From NCBI GenBank assembly GCA_016296945.1, contig JAEDHQ010000005.1, positions 1-48,178 on the forward strand: a stretch of DNA of 48,178 bases, given 5' to 3'. Shown piece after piece: positions 42,221-48,178 of this stretch. The stretch is from Bacilli bacterium. Lineage in GTDB: Bacteria; Bacillota_I; Bacilli_A; ML615J-28; CAG-698. The translations under genes were made by a program, and so were the position numbers. The first letter of the stretch is position 1. Each line of letters starts with the position of its first letter. The notes under the pieces are model-generated. The model ran no database searches. It saw nothing but the letters and a program-made list of their open reading frames with translations, and had not been told where the DNA came from.

Positions 42221-43540
42221 TTATTTTTCAAATCTTTTAATGTCTGCAACTAATGCTCGATAGAATACATCTCCAATTTGTAAATAACCATCCATTGTCG
42301 GATGAACACCATTAGTACCAATATTTTCTAATTTATTACATCTTGTATTTACTTTAACCATGGTACTTGGCATATTGTTTTCTACGTCAAATTGGGCTTT
42401 CATATCAATGTAACGACAAAAATCACGATATTCACTTCTTTCACATAATGACTCTAAATATAAATCATAATTGTAAGCTGTAGATACTTCACCAAAAACA
42501 TTAGAATATGGTCCACTAGCACCATAATTTGATGCAATACCACCATTGATTGATGGACTTTGAATTCCTATTAAGCGAACCTTACATTCTGGATAATCGA
42601 AATGAATACGATTTATGATTGTAGTAATAAATGGCTCAAAATGTGAAAAATCATGGTTGAAAGGAATATATTGCCCATTCCATGTTAATAGAATATAAAC
42701 ATAATCTAAGTCTTCAAAACCATTATCTTTACAATATTTTTTAAAGTTTGGTCCTTTAAGTTCCTCATCATAGAAAGGATTTCCTTTTTCAAAATAATAT
42801 TTCTTGACAATAATATCATCTTGATGAATTCCACCTTCCACATTAATAAACTTTTCACCAATTGCTGGTAAACATGAGAAGTTGCCAGGGCCTCGTTTAA
42901 ACTTCAACTTCTTATCTTCAATTGATTCTAAAACCCATTGTAATTTATCAGATTTCCAGACACTATGTTGATCATCTTCTGTCAAGTTATGGCTATCAAC
43001 TTCAATCCAAACAGATGAAGTCGTAGAAACTGCTTCATTGTTTACAAAATGTCGCCATTGCCATCCACCATAACCTTCATATCCTACTTCATGGTTATCC
43101 TCATCAATCTTTTTCATTGTTCCCACAAAATTTAAAGTATCACTAAAGCCTAAGCCAGCAGGATCACCTCCAATTTTACAAAAACGGCGATATCCTTCGT
43201 ATGGCCATACACCATTAAAAGTTAGTGAATCTCCAAAACATAGAATATTTATTTTCTTCTTTGGTTTCACTGGATTTATAACATGAAGATTTGTAGAAGC
43301 TTCTTCTATCAAATCACCAAAATCATTATATAATGAGATAGTAAGTGGATAGTCTCCTTCATCATTTATTGTAGGTTTAAAACTAAAATATCGTGGATAT
43401 GGTTTCCCCTTAGCACAATTTACAAATATATAATATTTATAAGGATTCATTGAGCGAATTACTCCTCGATAGAATAATTGAAACTCATCGCCTACAACTA
43501 AATCATAACTTTTTGCTAAAAATAATAATTTATCTTTCAT
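42221..43540 (-). CDS. Multi-domain SGNH hydrolase, probably a carbohydrate esterase
   Basis: A 439-residue protein without signal peptide. The N-terminal ~90 residues form a predicted beta-sandwich (VVGDEFQLFYRGVIRS, YYIFVNCAKGKPYPRYFSF). The SGNH domain begins ILCFGDSLTFNG (S105, block I), then GYEGYGGWQW (block II-like), LLTWNGQYIP (block III with Asn) and TNGVHPTMDGYLQIGD (block V, His). A stretch of about 100 residues between WRHF and YYFEKGNPFY, with WKSDKLQWVLESIEDKKLKF, is an extra beta-rich insertion. The start at 43540 is supported by AGGAGAG; the longer frame lacks an SD. It likely deacylates a sugar or polysaccharide fragment. No terminator is evident before liv. Confidence 0.8.
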   Translation of the reverse strand: MKDKLLFLAKSYDLVVGDEFQLFYRGVIRSMNPYKYYIFVNCAKGKPYPRYFSFKPTINDEGDYPLTISLYNDFGDLIEEASTNLHVINPVKPKKKINILCFGDSLTFNGVWPYEGYRRFCKIGGDPAGLGFSDTLNFVGTMKKIDEDNHEVGYEGYGGWQWRHFVNNEAVSTTSSVWIEVDSHNLTEDDQHSVWKSDKLQWVLESIEDKKLKFKRGPGNFSCLPAIGEKFINVEGGIHQDDIIVKKYYFEKGNPFYDEELKGPNFKKYCKDNGFEDLDYVYILLTWNGQYIPFNHDFSHFEPFITTIINRIHFDYPECKVRLIGIQSPSINGGIASNYGASGPYSNVFGEVSTAYNYDLYLESLCERSEYRDFCRYIDMKAQFDVENNMPSTMVKVNTRCNKLENIGTNGVHPTMDGYLQIGDVFYRALVADIKRFEK

Positions 43541-43665
43541 GAAAATCTCTCCTATAATCTCTCTTTTATTTATTGAATAATTAATCATTATTTTAATAAA
43601 AATTGTTTCATAACTAAAATATAGATCAAATCTTTAATTTCTAAAGCATTGCTAATCATAAATTT

Positions 43666-43694
43666 ATTATACATCTTTTACCAACAATAAGCAA
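43666..43694 (-). promoter_or_regulatory. Promoter of the large SGNH hydrolase gene
   Basis: On the minus strand TTGCTT (43694-43689) and TATAAT (43671-43666) have a 17-bp spacer and an extended -10 (ATG before TATAAT). Copies of AATCATAAATT at 43654-43664 and 43693-43703 flank it, 39 bp apart. Confidence 0.65.
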
Positions 43695-43777
43695 TCATAA
43701 ATTAGCGGCAGCTACTGTTTTCTTGCTATTTTTATCGCATATTAATTTTTAAATTTAAATATTTTCTATCAAACCTA

Positions 43778-43802
43778 AAAAAAACTACTATTTTACATAG
43801 TA
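43778..43802 (-). terminator. Terminator of the second ywaF-like gene, with the stop codon in its loop
   Basis: On the minus strand CTACTAT pairs with ATAGTAG around GTAAA and is followed by TTTTTTTT. The gene's TAA stop (43795-43793) is in the loop, a compact arrangement. Confidence 0.85.
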
Positions 43803-44536
43803 GCCTTTCTTTCCTTAAAAAATTTATTAGAACTTTTTATATCACTTAAATAAGACAATATCGCCATTATTATAATAGCAAAAATACTAGTAACAATAAA
43901 TTTAGGAACACCAGGAATTACAAAAGGAAGCCCACTTCTTAAAAACATATAATCACCAGTAAATCCTAGTAATCTATCAATTACTTCACAATTAATTAAA
44001 TGAATAAAACAACCGAGAATTGTCCATAAATAATCTTTAATGTTATGTCTATAAATCTTTGCAGAATGTTCAAAACAAGGAATTAATAATAATCCAGTAT
44101 GTTGCAAAATACTTTTTAGAATAGGAAATGATAACACATCACTACAAAAGATTCCTTCAGGCATCATAAATGTTAATAATCCACCAATGAAGCCAAATAA
44201 ATAAAACATTTTCTTGCCTATCTTCCAATTAGTTAAAGCAATTATTGGTAAAATAATACCACCTAAATTACAAGGATACATTGGCCACCAACATATAATA
44301 TTATCTTTCTTTACAAATAAATATATTAGTCTCCAAAACACTTCAAATGATAATTGAAAGATAGCTATTGAATACAATATTATTTTCTTTTTCTTATCAT
44401 TTATTTTTTTACTTTTTCCTAAGAAAATTGCTAATACTAAAAATAGTAAAACAACAGCAGTAGATATTAAATGTATTTCTTGATATTGATATTCTCCAGG
44501 AGTTCCAAGATTCCCTACCAACCAGTCTTTTAACAT
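43793..44536 (-). CDS. YwaF-like (TIGR02206-type) integral membrane protein, second member
   Basis: A 247-residue protein with six or seven membrane segments. The WWPMYPCNLGGIILPI loop corresponds to the LPLHLCSIQIF loop of the member at 4645-5370; other shared features are a charged KKINDKKKK loop and the final YMFLRSGLPFVIPGVP part. Both lie in the YwaF/TIGR02206 family with no assigned function. The two proteins share little overall identity, so they are distant paralogues rather than a tandem copy. AAAGGATG precedes the ATG. It is flanked by a short orphan frame upstream and a terminator downstream. Confidence 0.72.
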   Translation of the reverse strand: MLKDWLVGNLGTPGEYQYQEIHLISTAVVLLFLVLAIFLGKSKKINDKKKKIILYSIAIFQLSFEVFWRLIYLFVKKDNIICWWPMYPCNLGGIILPIIALTNWKIGKKMFYLFGFIGGLLTFMMPEGIFCSDVLSFPILKSILQHTGLLLIPCFEHSAKIYRHNIKDYLWTILGCFIHLINCEVIDRLLGFTGDYMFLRSGLPFVIPGVPKFIVTSIFAIIIMAILSYLSDIKSSNKFFKERKATM

Positions 44537-44570
44537 ATAACTACATCCTTTCTATTTTCTTTCTAAATCT

Positions 44571-44756
44571 TTAGATAAAACTTATTAGGGATTTTTGTAA
44601 TAAATAATTATCTTTTAAATATCTAAGCTGTTCATGTTTTCCTAAACTAAATATTTTTCCAATATTGGAATTATTCTTCAGTAAAAAAACAACCGACTTA
44701 AAATCTATGCCTAAAAAAGATAATTTGAAAATTATGCAATATAATCTAAAAATCAC
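44571..44756 (-). CDS. Doubtful short reading frame, possible gene remnant
   Basis: A 61-codon frame with a GTG start and no visible SD, between the CaCA gene and the ywaF-like gene. It reads with a hydrophobic N-terminal part (FRLYCIIFKLSFLGIDF) and KHEQLRYLKD later. I recognise no family. It may be a fragment of a lost membrane-protein gene or chance. The surrounding ~250 bp otherwise contain only the leader of the ywaF-like gene. Confidence 0.2.
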   Translation of the reverse strand: MIFRLYCIIFKLSFLGIDFKSVVFLLKNNSNIGKIFSLGKHEQLRYLKDNYLLQKSLISFI

Positions 44757-44786
44757 TAAATCTGATAGAGCAAACTATAATTAAAT

Positions 44787-45767
44787 TTATCCTATCATAC
44801 AAGTTACAACTAAATATCCTACATACGCAACTAACATAAAAACACCTTGCCAACGACTCATCTTTGAACGGATTAATGTTGGGACAACGGCAACTAACGT
44901 GATGAATAAACAGAATGGTAGTTCAATCATCGCAAATGAAGAAGCAATAGGAAGAGCTTTGCCAGAAATAATTGCAGCAAGTGGCATAATTAAAGTTAAA
45001 TCCATAATGTTTGCTCCTAAGATATTTCCAATTGATAAACCTGATTGTTTTTTTACAATAGCAGTAATTGTAGTAATCAATTCTGGTAAAGATGTTCCAA
45101 CAGCAATTAATGTTACTCCAATAATCTTCTCAGGAACTCCTGCTAATGTAGCTAAAATGCTTCCATTATCAACTAAAAGGTTAGATCCCAATACTATTGC
45201 GGCAGCACCACATACAAATTTTACAATATTAATAATTATTACTTTACTAGTAGTTGGTACTTTTTCTTCTTCTATTTCATTTACTTCTTCTTGTTCTTCA
45301 TTATTCTTTTTTACACTTAAAATGTTTTCTACCATAAAAACAATAAAAATAAGTAATAAAATGACAGAGATTATCACACTAACAGATCCAGCAATTCCGG
45401 AAATAGCAATAACTGAAGCTGCTATAATTAAGATTATAGATTTTGCAAGAAAACTGCTCCTTTTAATCTTACCTGGCATGCAGATAAATGCTATTGCGAG
45501 TATTAAACCAATATTAGCAATGACACTACCAACTGCATTACCAATAGACATATCAACTTTGCCTTCTGTTGCTGCCATAACAGAAACTAATAATTCGGGC
45601 ATAGTAGTTGCTACACTTACAATAGTTGCCCCAATGATTATTTTTGGGACTCCACTTTTTTCTGCAATCCATGATGCTGCATCTACAAAGAAATCTCCAC
45701 CTTTAATAACTAAGATTGCTCCGATAATAAATAAAATAATTGGTAAAAAGACATCCATAAAACTCAT
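44787..45767 (-). CDS. CaCA-superfamily cation antiporter (YrbG-like)
   Basis: A 326-residue cation/proton or cation/sodium antiporter. The two inverted alpha repeats are intact: IIGATIVSVATTMPELLVS (about 44-62) and IIGVTLIAVGTSLPELITT (215-233), each with the ion-binding Glu of the (T/S)PE motif. About ten membrane segments and an acidic cytoplasmic loop (NNEEQEEVNEIEEEK, 155-169) divide the halves. AGGAGAG precedes the ATG at 45767. It lies behind a predicted manganese riboswitch, so export of Mn (or Ca) to prevent toxicity is a reasonable inference. There is a strong promoter at 45974-46002. Confidence 0.92.
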   Translation of the reverse strand: MSFMDVFLPIILFIIGAILVIKGGDFFVDAASWIAEKSGVPKIIIGATIVSVATTMPELLVSVMAATEGKVDMSIGNAVGSVIANIGLILAIAFICMPGKIKRSSFLAKSIILIIAASVIAISGIAGSVSVIISVILLLIFIVFMVENILSVKKNNEEQEEVNEIEEEKVPTTSKVIIINIVKFVCGAAAIVLGSNLLVDNGSILATLAGVPEKIIGVTLIAVGTSLPELITTITAIVKKQSGLSIGNILGANIMDLTLIMPLAAIISGKALPIASSFAMIELPFCLFITLVAVVPTLIRSKMSRWQGVFMLVAYVGYLVVTCMIG

Positions 45768-45781
45768 AAATATACTCTCCT

Positions 45782-45822
45782 AAAAAAATAAAAACCCAAG
45801 TATTAAAAAAGCATACTTAGGT
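45782..45822 (-). terminator. Riboswitch expression-platform terminator
   Basis: On the minus strand ACCTAAGTAT (45822-45813) pairs with ATACTTGGGT (45803-45794, one wobble) and is followed by TTTTTATTTTTTT, immediately before the SD of the antiporter gene. A full intrinsic terminator in a leader is the usual transcription-control platform of a riboswitch. Confidence 0.8.
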
Positions 45823-45824
45823 CA

Positions 45825-45967
45825 GAAACTCAAAAGAATTTGACTTCATGTACAACTTTTTTGTTATACATGAGTCTCGCAATTTAAAGCAAGCCAGACT
45901 AAATAGCCAGGATGTTGACTTGCTGCGTAATATTTACGCCTGCTACTCCCTCACGGGTAATTTGCAC
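45825..45967 (-). ncRNA. yybP-ykoY manganese riboswitch aptamer
   Basis: In the ~200-nt leader of the CaCA gene, the minus strand shows the yybP-ykoY hallmarks in order. GGGAGTAGC (45950-45942) comes first, then a GCGTAA/TTACGC hairpin (P2-like, 45940-45922), GTCAACATCCTGGC (45919-45906) and GCGAGACTC (45880-45872). A CATGTA/TACATG hairpin (45872-45847) follows. The pairs and spacing fit the class, which senses Mn(II) and often controls Mn exporters. The element is followed by a terminator that Mn binding would be expected to prevent. I assign it from remembered motifs, not from a covariance search. Confidence 0.8.
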
Positions 45968-45973
45968 GTAATT

Positions 45974-46002
45974 ATTATAATGATTTATTGAAGAAAAGTC
46001 AA
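45974..46002 (-). promoter_or_regulatory. Sigma-A promoter of the riboswitch-antiporter transcript
   Basis: On the minus strand TTGACT (46002-45997) and TATAAT (45979-45974) have a 17-bp spacer. Transcription would start near 45967, placing the whole aptamer in the 5' leader. Confidence 0.85.
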
Positions 46003-46021
46003 GAAATATATAATATTTTGT

Positions 46022-46052
46022 AAAAAAAAGCTAACCATAAATTAGTTAGCTT
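46022..46052 (-). terminator. Terminator of fhs
   Basis: On the minus strand AGCTAAC (46051-46045) pairs with GTTAGCT (46035-46029) around a nine-base loop and is followed by eight T. It lies just after the fhs stop at 46073. Confidence 0.85.
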
Positions 46053-46072
46053 AATTAACATTATTAAATAGA

Positions 46073-47740
46073 TTAAAATAACCCAACAGTTTTACCATTA
46101 ATTACATTCATATTGTTAGCAGCAGGCACTTTTGGTAAACCTGGCATTGTCAGAATGTCACCACTTAAGGCAACAATAAATCCAGCTCCAACTGAAGGTT
46201 TTAAATCTCTAATTGTTATTTTAAATCCTTGTGGACGTCCTAATAATAATGGGTTGTCAGACAAAGAATATTGAGTCTTTGCCATACATATTGGTAAATC
46301 TTTCCAACCATTACTTGTAATCTCTTTGATTTGGTTTTTAGCGTTTGTAGTAAAATCTACTCCATCTGCTCCATATATTTCTTTACAAATAATAGCAATT
46401 TTTTCTTCTATAGATAGATTAGTTTCGTATAATGGTTTATATGTTTTACTACCATCTTTTAAGGAAATTGTTTCTACAACTTTCTTGGCAAGTTCAATTC
46501 CACCTTCACTTCCCTTTGCAAAAACTTCAGATAATGCAACAGGATGATTATTATCCTTTGCCCATTTTTCTAAAGCATTAATTTCTGTTTCAGTATCAGA
46601 TAAAAATCTATTGATGGCAACAACATATGGAAGATTGAATTTCTTAACATTTTCAATGTGTTTATCTAAGTTTTCAATTCCTTTTAATAAAGCTTCTAGA
46701 TTTTCTATACTTAAATCAGCTTTAGCTACGCCACCATGCATTTTCAATGCTCTAATTGTTGCAACTATTACTACACAAGATGGATGAAGGTCAGCAGCTC
46801 TGCATTTGATATTCAAAAACTTTTCAGCTCCCAAATCTGCTCCAAAACCTGCTTCTGTCACAACATAATCTCCCATCTTTAATGCAGCTTTAGTTGCGAT
46901 AACAGAATTACAACCATGAGCAATATTAGCAAATGGTCCGCCATGAATTAAAGCAGGAGTATGTTCTAATGTTTGCACAAGATTTGGCATTAAAGCATCT
47001 TTCATGATTAAAGTAACTGCACCTGTTGCTTTAATATCATTTACTGTAACTGGCTTATTATCATAAGTATAAGCAACAACCATCCGACCAATTCTTTGTT
47101 TAAAATCTTCTAAAGAAGTAGCCAAACATAATACTGCCATTACTTCTGATGCAACCGTAATATCAAAATGATCTTCACGAGGTTGTCCATTAGTTTTTCC
47201 ACCTAAACCAACAACAACATTTCTTAAAGCACGATCATTCATATCAAGACAGCGATGCCATATAATTCTTGTCGGATTAATTCCTAATTCATTACCTTGA
47301 TGTATATGATTATCAATCATTGCCGCAATCGCATTAGTTGCAGTAGTAATTGCGTGAATATCGCCTGTAAAATGCAGATTTATATCTTCCATAGGAATCA
47401 CTTGTGCATAGCCACCTCCGGCAGCACCTCCTTTAACACCCATTACAGGCCCAAAGCTTGGTTCACGTAAAGCAACTACAGTTTGAAAATTTAATTTATT
47501 TAAAGCATCAGCTAAACCAATTGTTGTAGTTGATTTTCCTTCTCCTGCTGGAGTAGGATTAATAGCTGTTACTAAAATAAGTTTCCCATCCTTTTTATTA
47601 CTATTTAATTTATCTAAATGAATTTTCGCTTTATAATTTCCATATAACTCTAAATCATCTAAACTTAAACCGACTTTCTTGGCAATTTCAGTCACTTTCA
47701 AAATTTCAGCTTGCTGAGCAATTTGTAAATCACTTAACAT
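46073..47740 (-). CDS. fhs: Formate-tetrahydrofolate ligase
   Basis: Fhs makes 10-formyl-THF from formate, THF and ATP in the cytoplasm, feeding purine and one-carbon pathways or acetogenic C1 use. The 555-residue product has the normal family length. Blocks are NPTPAGEGKSTTTIGLADAL (62-82, P-loop), REPSFGPVMGVKGGAAGGGYAQV, DIHLHFTGDIHAITTATNAIAA-like LHFTGDIHAIT, HGGPFANIAHGCNS, TEAGFGADLGAEKF and DILTMPGLPKVPAANNM at the C-terminus. AAGAGGTGAAAT precedes the ATG. It follows glutamine synthetase by 19 bp with no terminator, so the two may be co-transcribed. Confidence 0.97.
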   Translation of the reverse strand: MLSDLQIAQQAEILKVTEIAKKVGLSLDDLELYGNYKAKIHLDKLNSNKKDGKLILVTAINPTPAGEGKSTTTIGLADALNKLNFQTVVALREPSFGPVMGVKGGAAGGGYAQVIPMEDINLHFTGDIHAITTATNAIAAMIDNHIHQGNELGINPTRIIWHRCLDMNDRALRNVVVGLGGKTNGQPREDHFDITVASEVMAVLCLATSLEDFKQRIGRMVVAYTYDNKPVTVNDIKATGAVTLIMKDALMPNLVQTLEHTPALIHGGPFANIAHGCNSVIATKAALKMGDYVVTEAGFGADLGAEKFLNIKCRAADLHPSCVVIVATIRALKMHGGVAKADLSIENLEALLKGIENLDKHIENVKKFNLPYVVAINRFLSDTETEINALEKWAKDNNHPVALSEVFAKGSEGGIELAKKVVETISLKDGSKTYKPLYETNLSIEEKIAIICKEIYGADGVDFTTNAKNQIKEITSNGWKDLPICMAKTQYSLSDNPLLLGRPQGFKITIRDLKPSVGAGFIVALSGDILTMPGLPKVPAANNMNVINGKTVGLF

Positions 47741-47759
47741 ATTTCACCTCTTATATTTT

Positions 47760-48178
47760 TTATTTAACTCCAAATAGTAAATCTACATATGTTGGCATTG
47801 GCCAATAATTAGAATCTACTTTTGTTTCAACTATATCAACTACTTCTCTTAATTTGTTCATTGATGGAATAACTTTATCTCTTAATACTTTTGCTTTTTC
47901 ATAAACATTATTTATTTGATGAGCATAATCAATATCAAAACGCAAATTATTAATCAAGAATTTCATCTTTGCTAATAACTCAGATAATTCTTTTACGTCT
48001 TCTAATAAATATGAACATTTAACTTCAATTGAATTTAAGTTATTAACTGTTTGCGATAACTTATGCAAATAAGATATTGCAGCAGGATAAATTTGGTTAT
48101 TTGCCATTTTATGTGCTGTTTGAGCTTCTAAGTGAATAGTCTTACAATAATTTTCTAGTAATACTTCATATCGTGAAT
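47760..48178 (-). CDS. glnN: Glutamine synthetase type III, C-terminal part (cut by the window edge)
   Basis: About 139 C-terminal residues of a much larger (~700-residue) enzyme are present; the rest lies beyond the right edge. The frame continues past the first internal ATG with SRYEVLLENYCKTIHLEA, a GSIII hallmark, and ends with VIPSMNKLREVVDIVE and NYWPMPTYVDLLFGVK, also typical (WPxPTYxxLLF). The catalytic residues are outside the window. GSIII makes glutamine from glutamate and ammonia and is common in gut Bacteroidota and some Bacillota. It would be wrong to call this a complete 115-residue protein starting at 48107. Confidence 0.9.
   Translation of the reverse strand, partial: SRYEVLLENYCKTIHLEAQTAHKMANNQIYPAAISYLHKLSQTVNNLNSIEVKCSYLLEDVKELSELLAKMKFLINNLRFDIDYAHQINNVYEKAKVLRDKVIPSMNKLREVVDIVETKVDSNYWPMPTYVDLLFGVK

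Noticed and set aside
44720..44737. CodY-like AATTTGAAAATT stretch
   Set aside because: It lies inside the doubtful short frame, is a weak match, and has no promoter around it.
44899..45783. 294-codon plus-strand frame opposite the CaCA antiporter
   Set aside because: Complete antisense of a gene with intact alpha repeats, and its start has no SD; the minus-strand protein explains the region fully.
48107..48107. Start of a complete 115-residue protein at 48107
   Set aside because: The frame continues upstream with the GSIII sequence VLLENYCKTIH, so this internal Met is not the start; the gene is cut by the window edge.
1..48178. Phage, transposon or defence island
   Set aside because: No integrase, transposase, tail, CRISPR or restriction genes were recognised; all regions read as ordinary operons.

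Overview
The window is AT-rich (about 30% GC by eye), densely coded chromosomal DNA from a low-GC member of the Bacillota. Strong SD sequences, sigma-A type promoters (TTGACA/TATAAT with 17-bp spacers), TGA used as a stop codon, a type III glutamine synthetase, formate-tetrahydrofolate ligase, a LiaF/toastrack envelope operon and an orphan MutL-type activator suggest an anaerobic, probably gut-associated bacillus or erysipelotrichian-like organism. That placement is inference. I see no rRNA, tRNA, CRISPR array, phage module or insertion sequence.

Layout. 1-2030: peptidase T and inorganic pyrophosphatase on the plus strand. 2051-4357: minus-strand operon of a TetR regulator, a LiaF-like protein and a toastrack (DUF4097) protein, with palindromic operators at a perfect promoter. 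4492-8915: minus-strand five-gene operon (YghO-like acetyltransferase, hypoxanthine-DNA glycosylase, PlsC acyltransferase with an added zinc ribbon, HD phosphohydrolase, YwaF-like membrane protein). 8999-10164: plsX, plus strand. 10150-13668: minus-strand operon (threonine aldolase, methyltransferase-like protein, DUF4250, DUF362, macrodomain). 13859-14297: DtxR/MntR-type regulator. 14322-14978: BioY. 15059-16268: XRE regulator with a four-repeat partner protein. 16491-20420: a 1093-residue amidase lipoprotein behind a broken GH3 hydrolase gene. 20481-21344: divergent radical SAM/SPASM gene. 21432-25693: solute-binding-like lipoprotein and hybrid histidine kinase. 25759-27767: MutL/GlmL-like ATPase and a membrane protein. 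27859-30291: ABC-2 exporter. 30325-36292: dipeptidase, two membrane-anchored alpha/beta hydrolases and an M16C metallopeptidase. 36411-37028: small SGNH hydrolase. 37081-42130: complete branched-chain amino acid ABC transporter (livJ-H-M-G-F). 42221-43694: large SGNH esterase. 43778-44536: second YwaF-like protein. 44787-46002: a CaCA cation antiporter behind a predicted yybP-ykoY manganese riboswitch. 46022-48178: formate-tetrahydrofolate ligase and the 3' end of glutamine synthetase III.

How the genes fit together. Amino acid and peptide use is the main theme: PepT, an M19 dipeptidase, an M16C peptidase, the liv importer, threonine aldolase, a mutase activator, one-carbon metabolism and glutamine synthetase. 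A second theme is the envelope: the LiaF/toastrack operon, PlsX and PlsC, the amidase lipoprotein and the dead GH3 gene. A third is manganese or iron control: an MntR/DtxR-type repressor and a Mn riboswitch in front of an exporter. The most interesting items are the riboswitch-controlled CaCA exporter, a LivF ATPase with an insertion of roughly 70 residues, a binding-protein lipoprotein carrying a 5'-nucleotidase C-terminal-like domain beside a hybrid kinase, the PlsC-zinc ribbon protein, and the decayed GH3 gene that still has its KHFPGDG motif.
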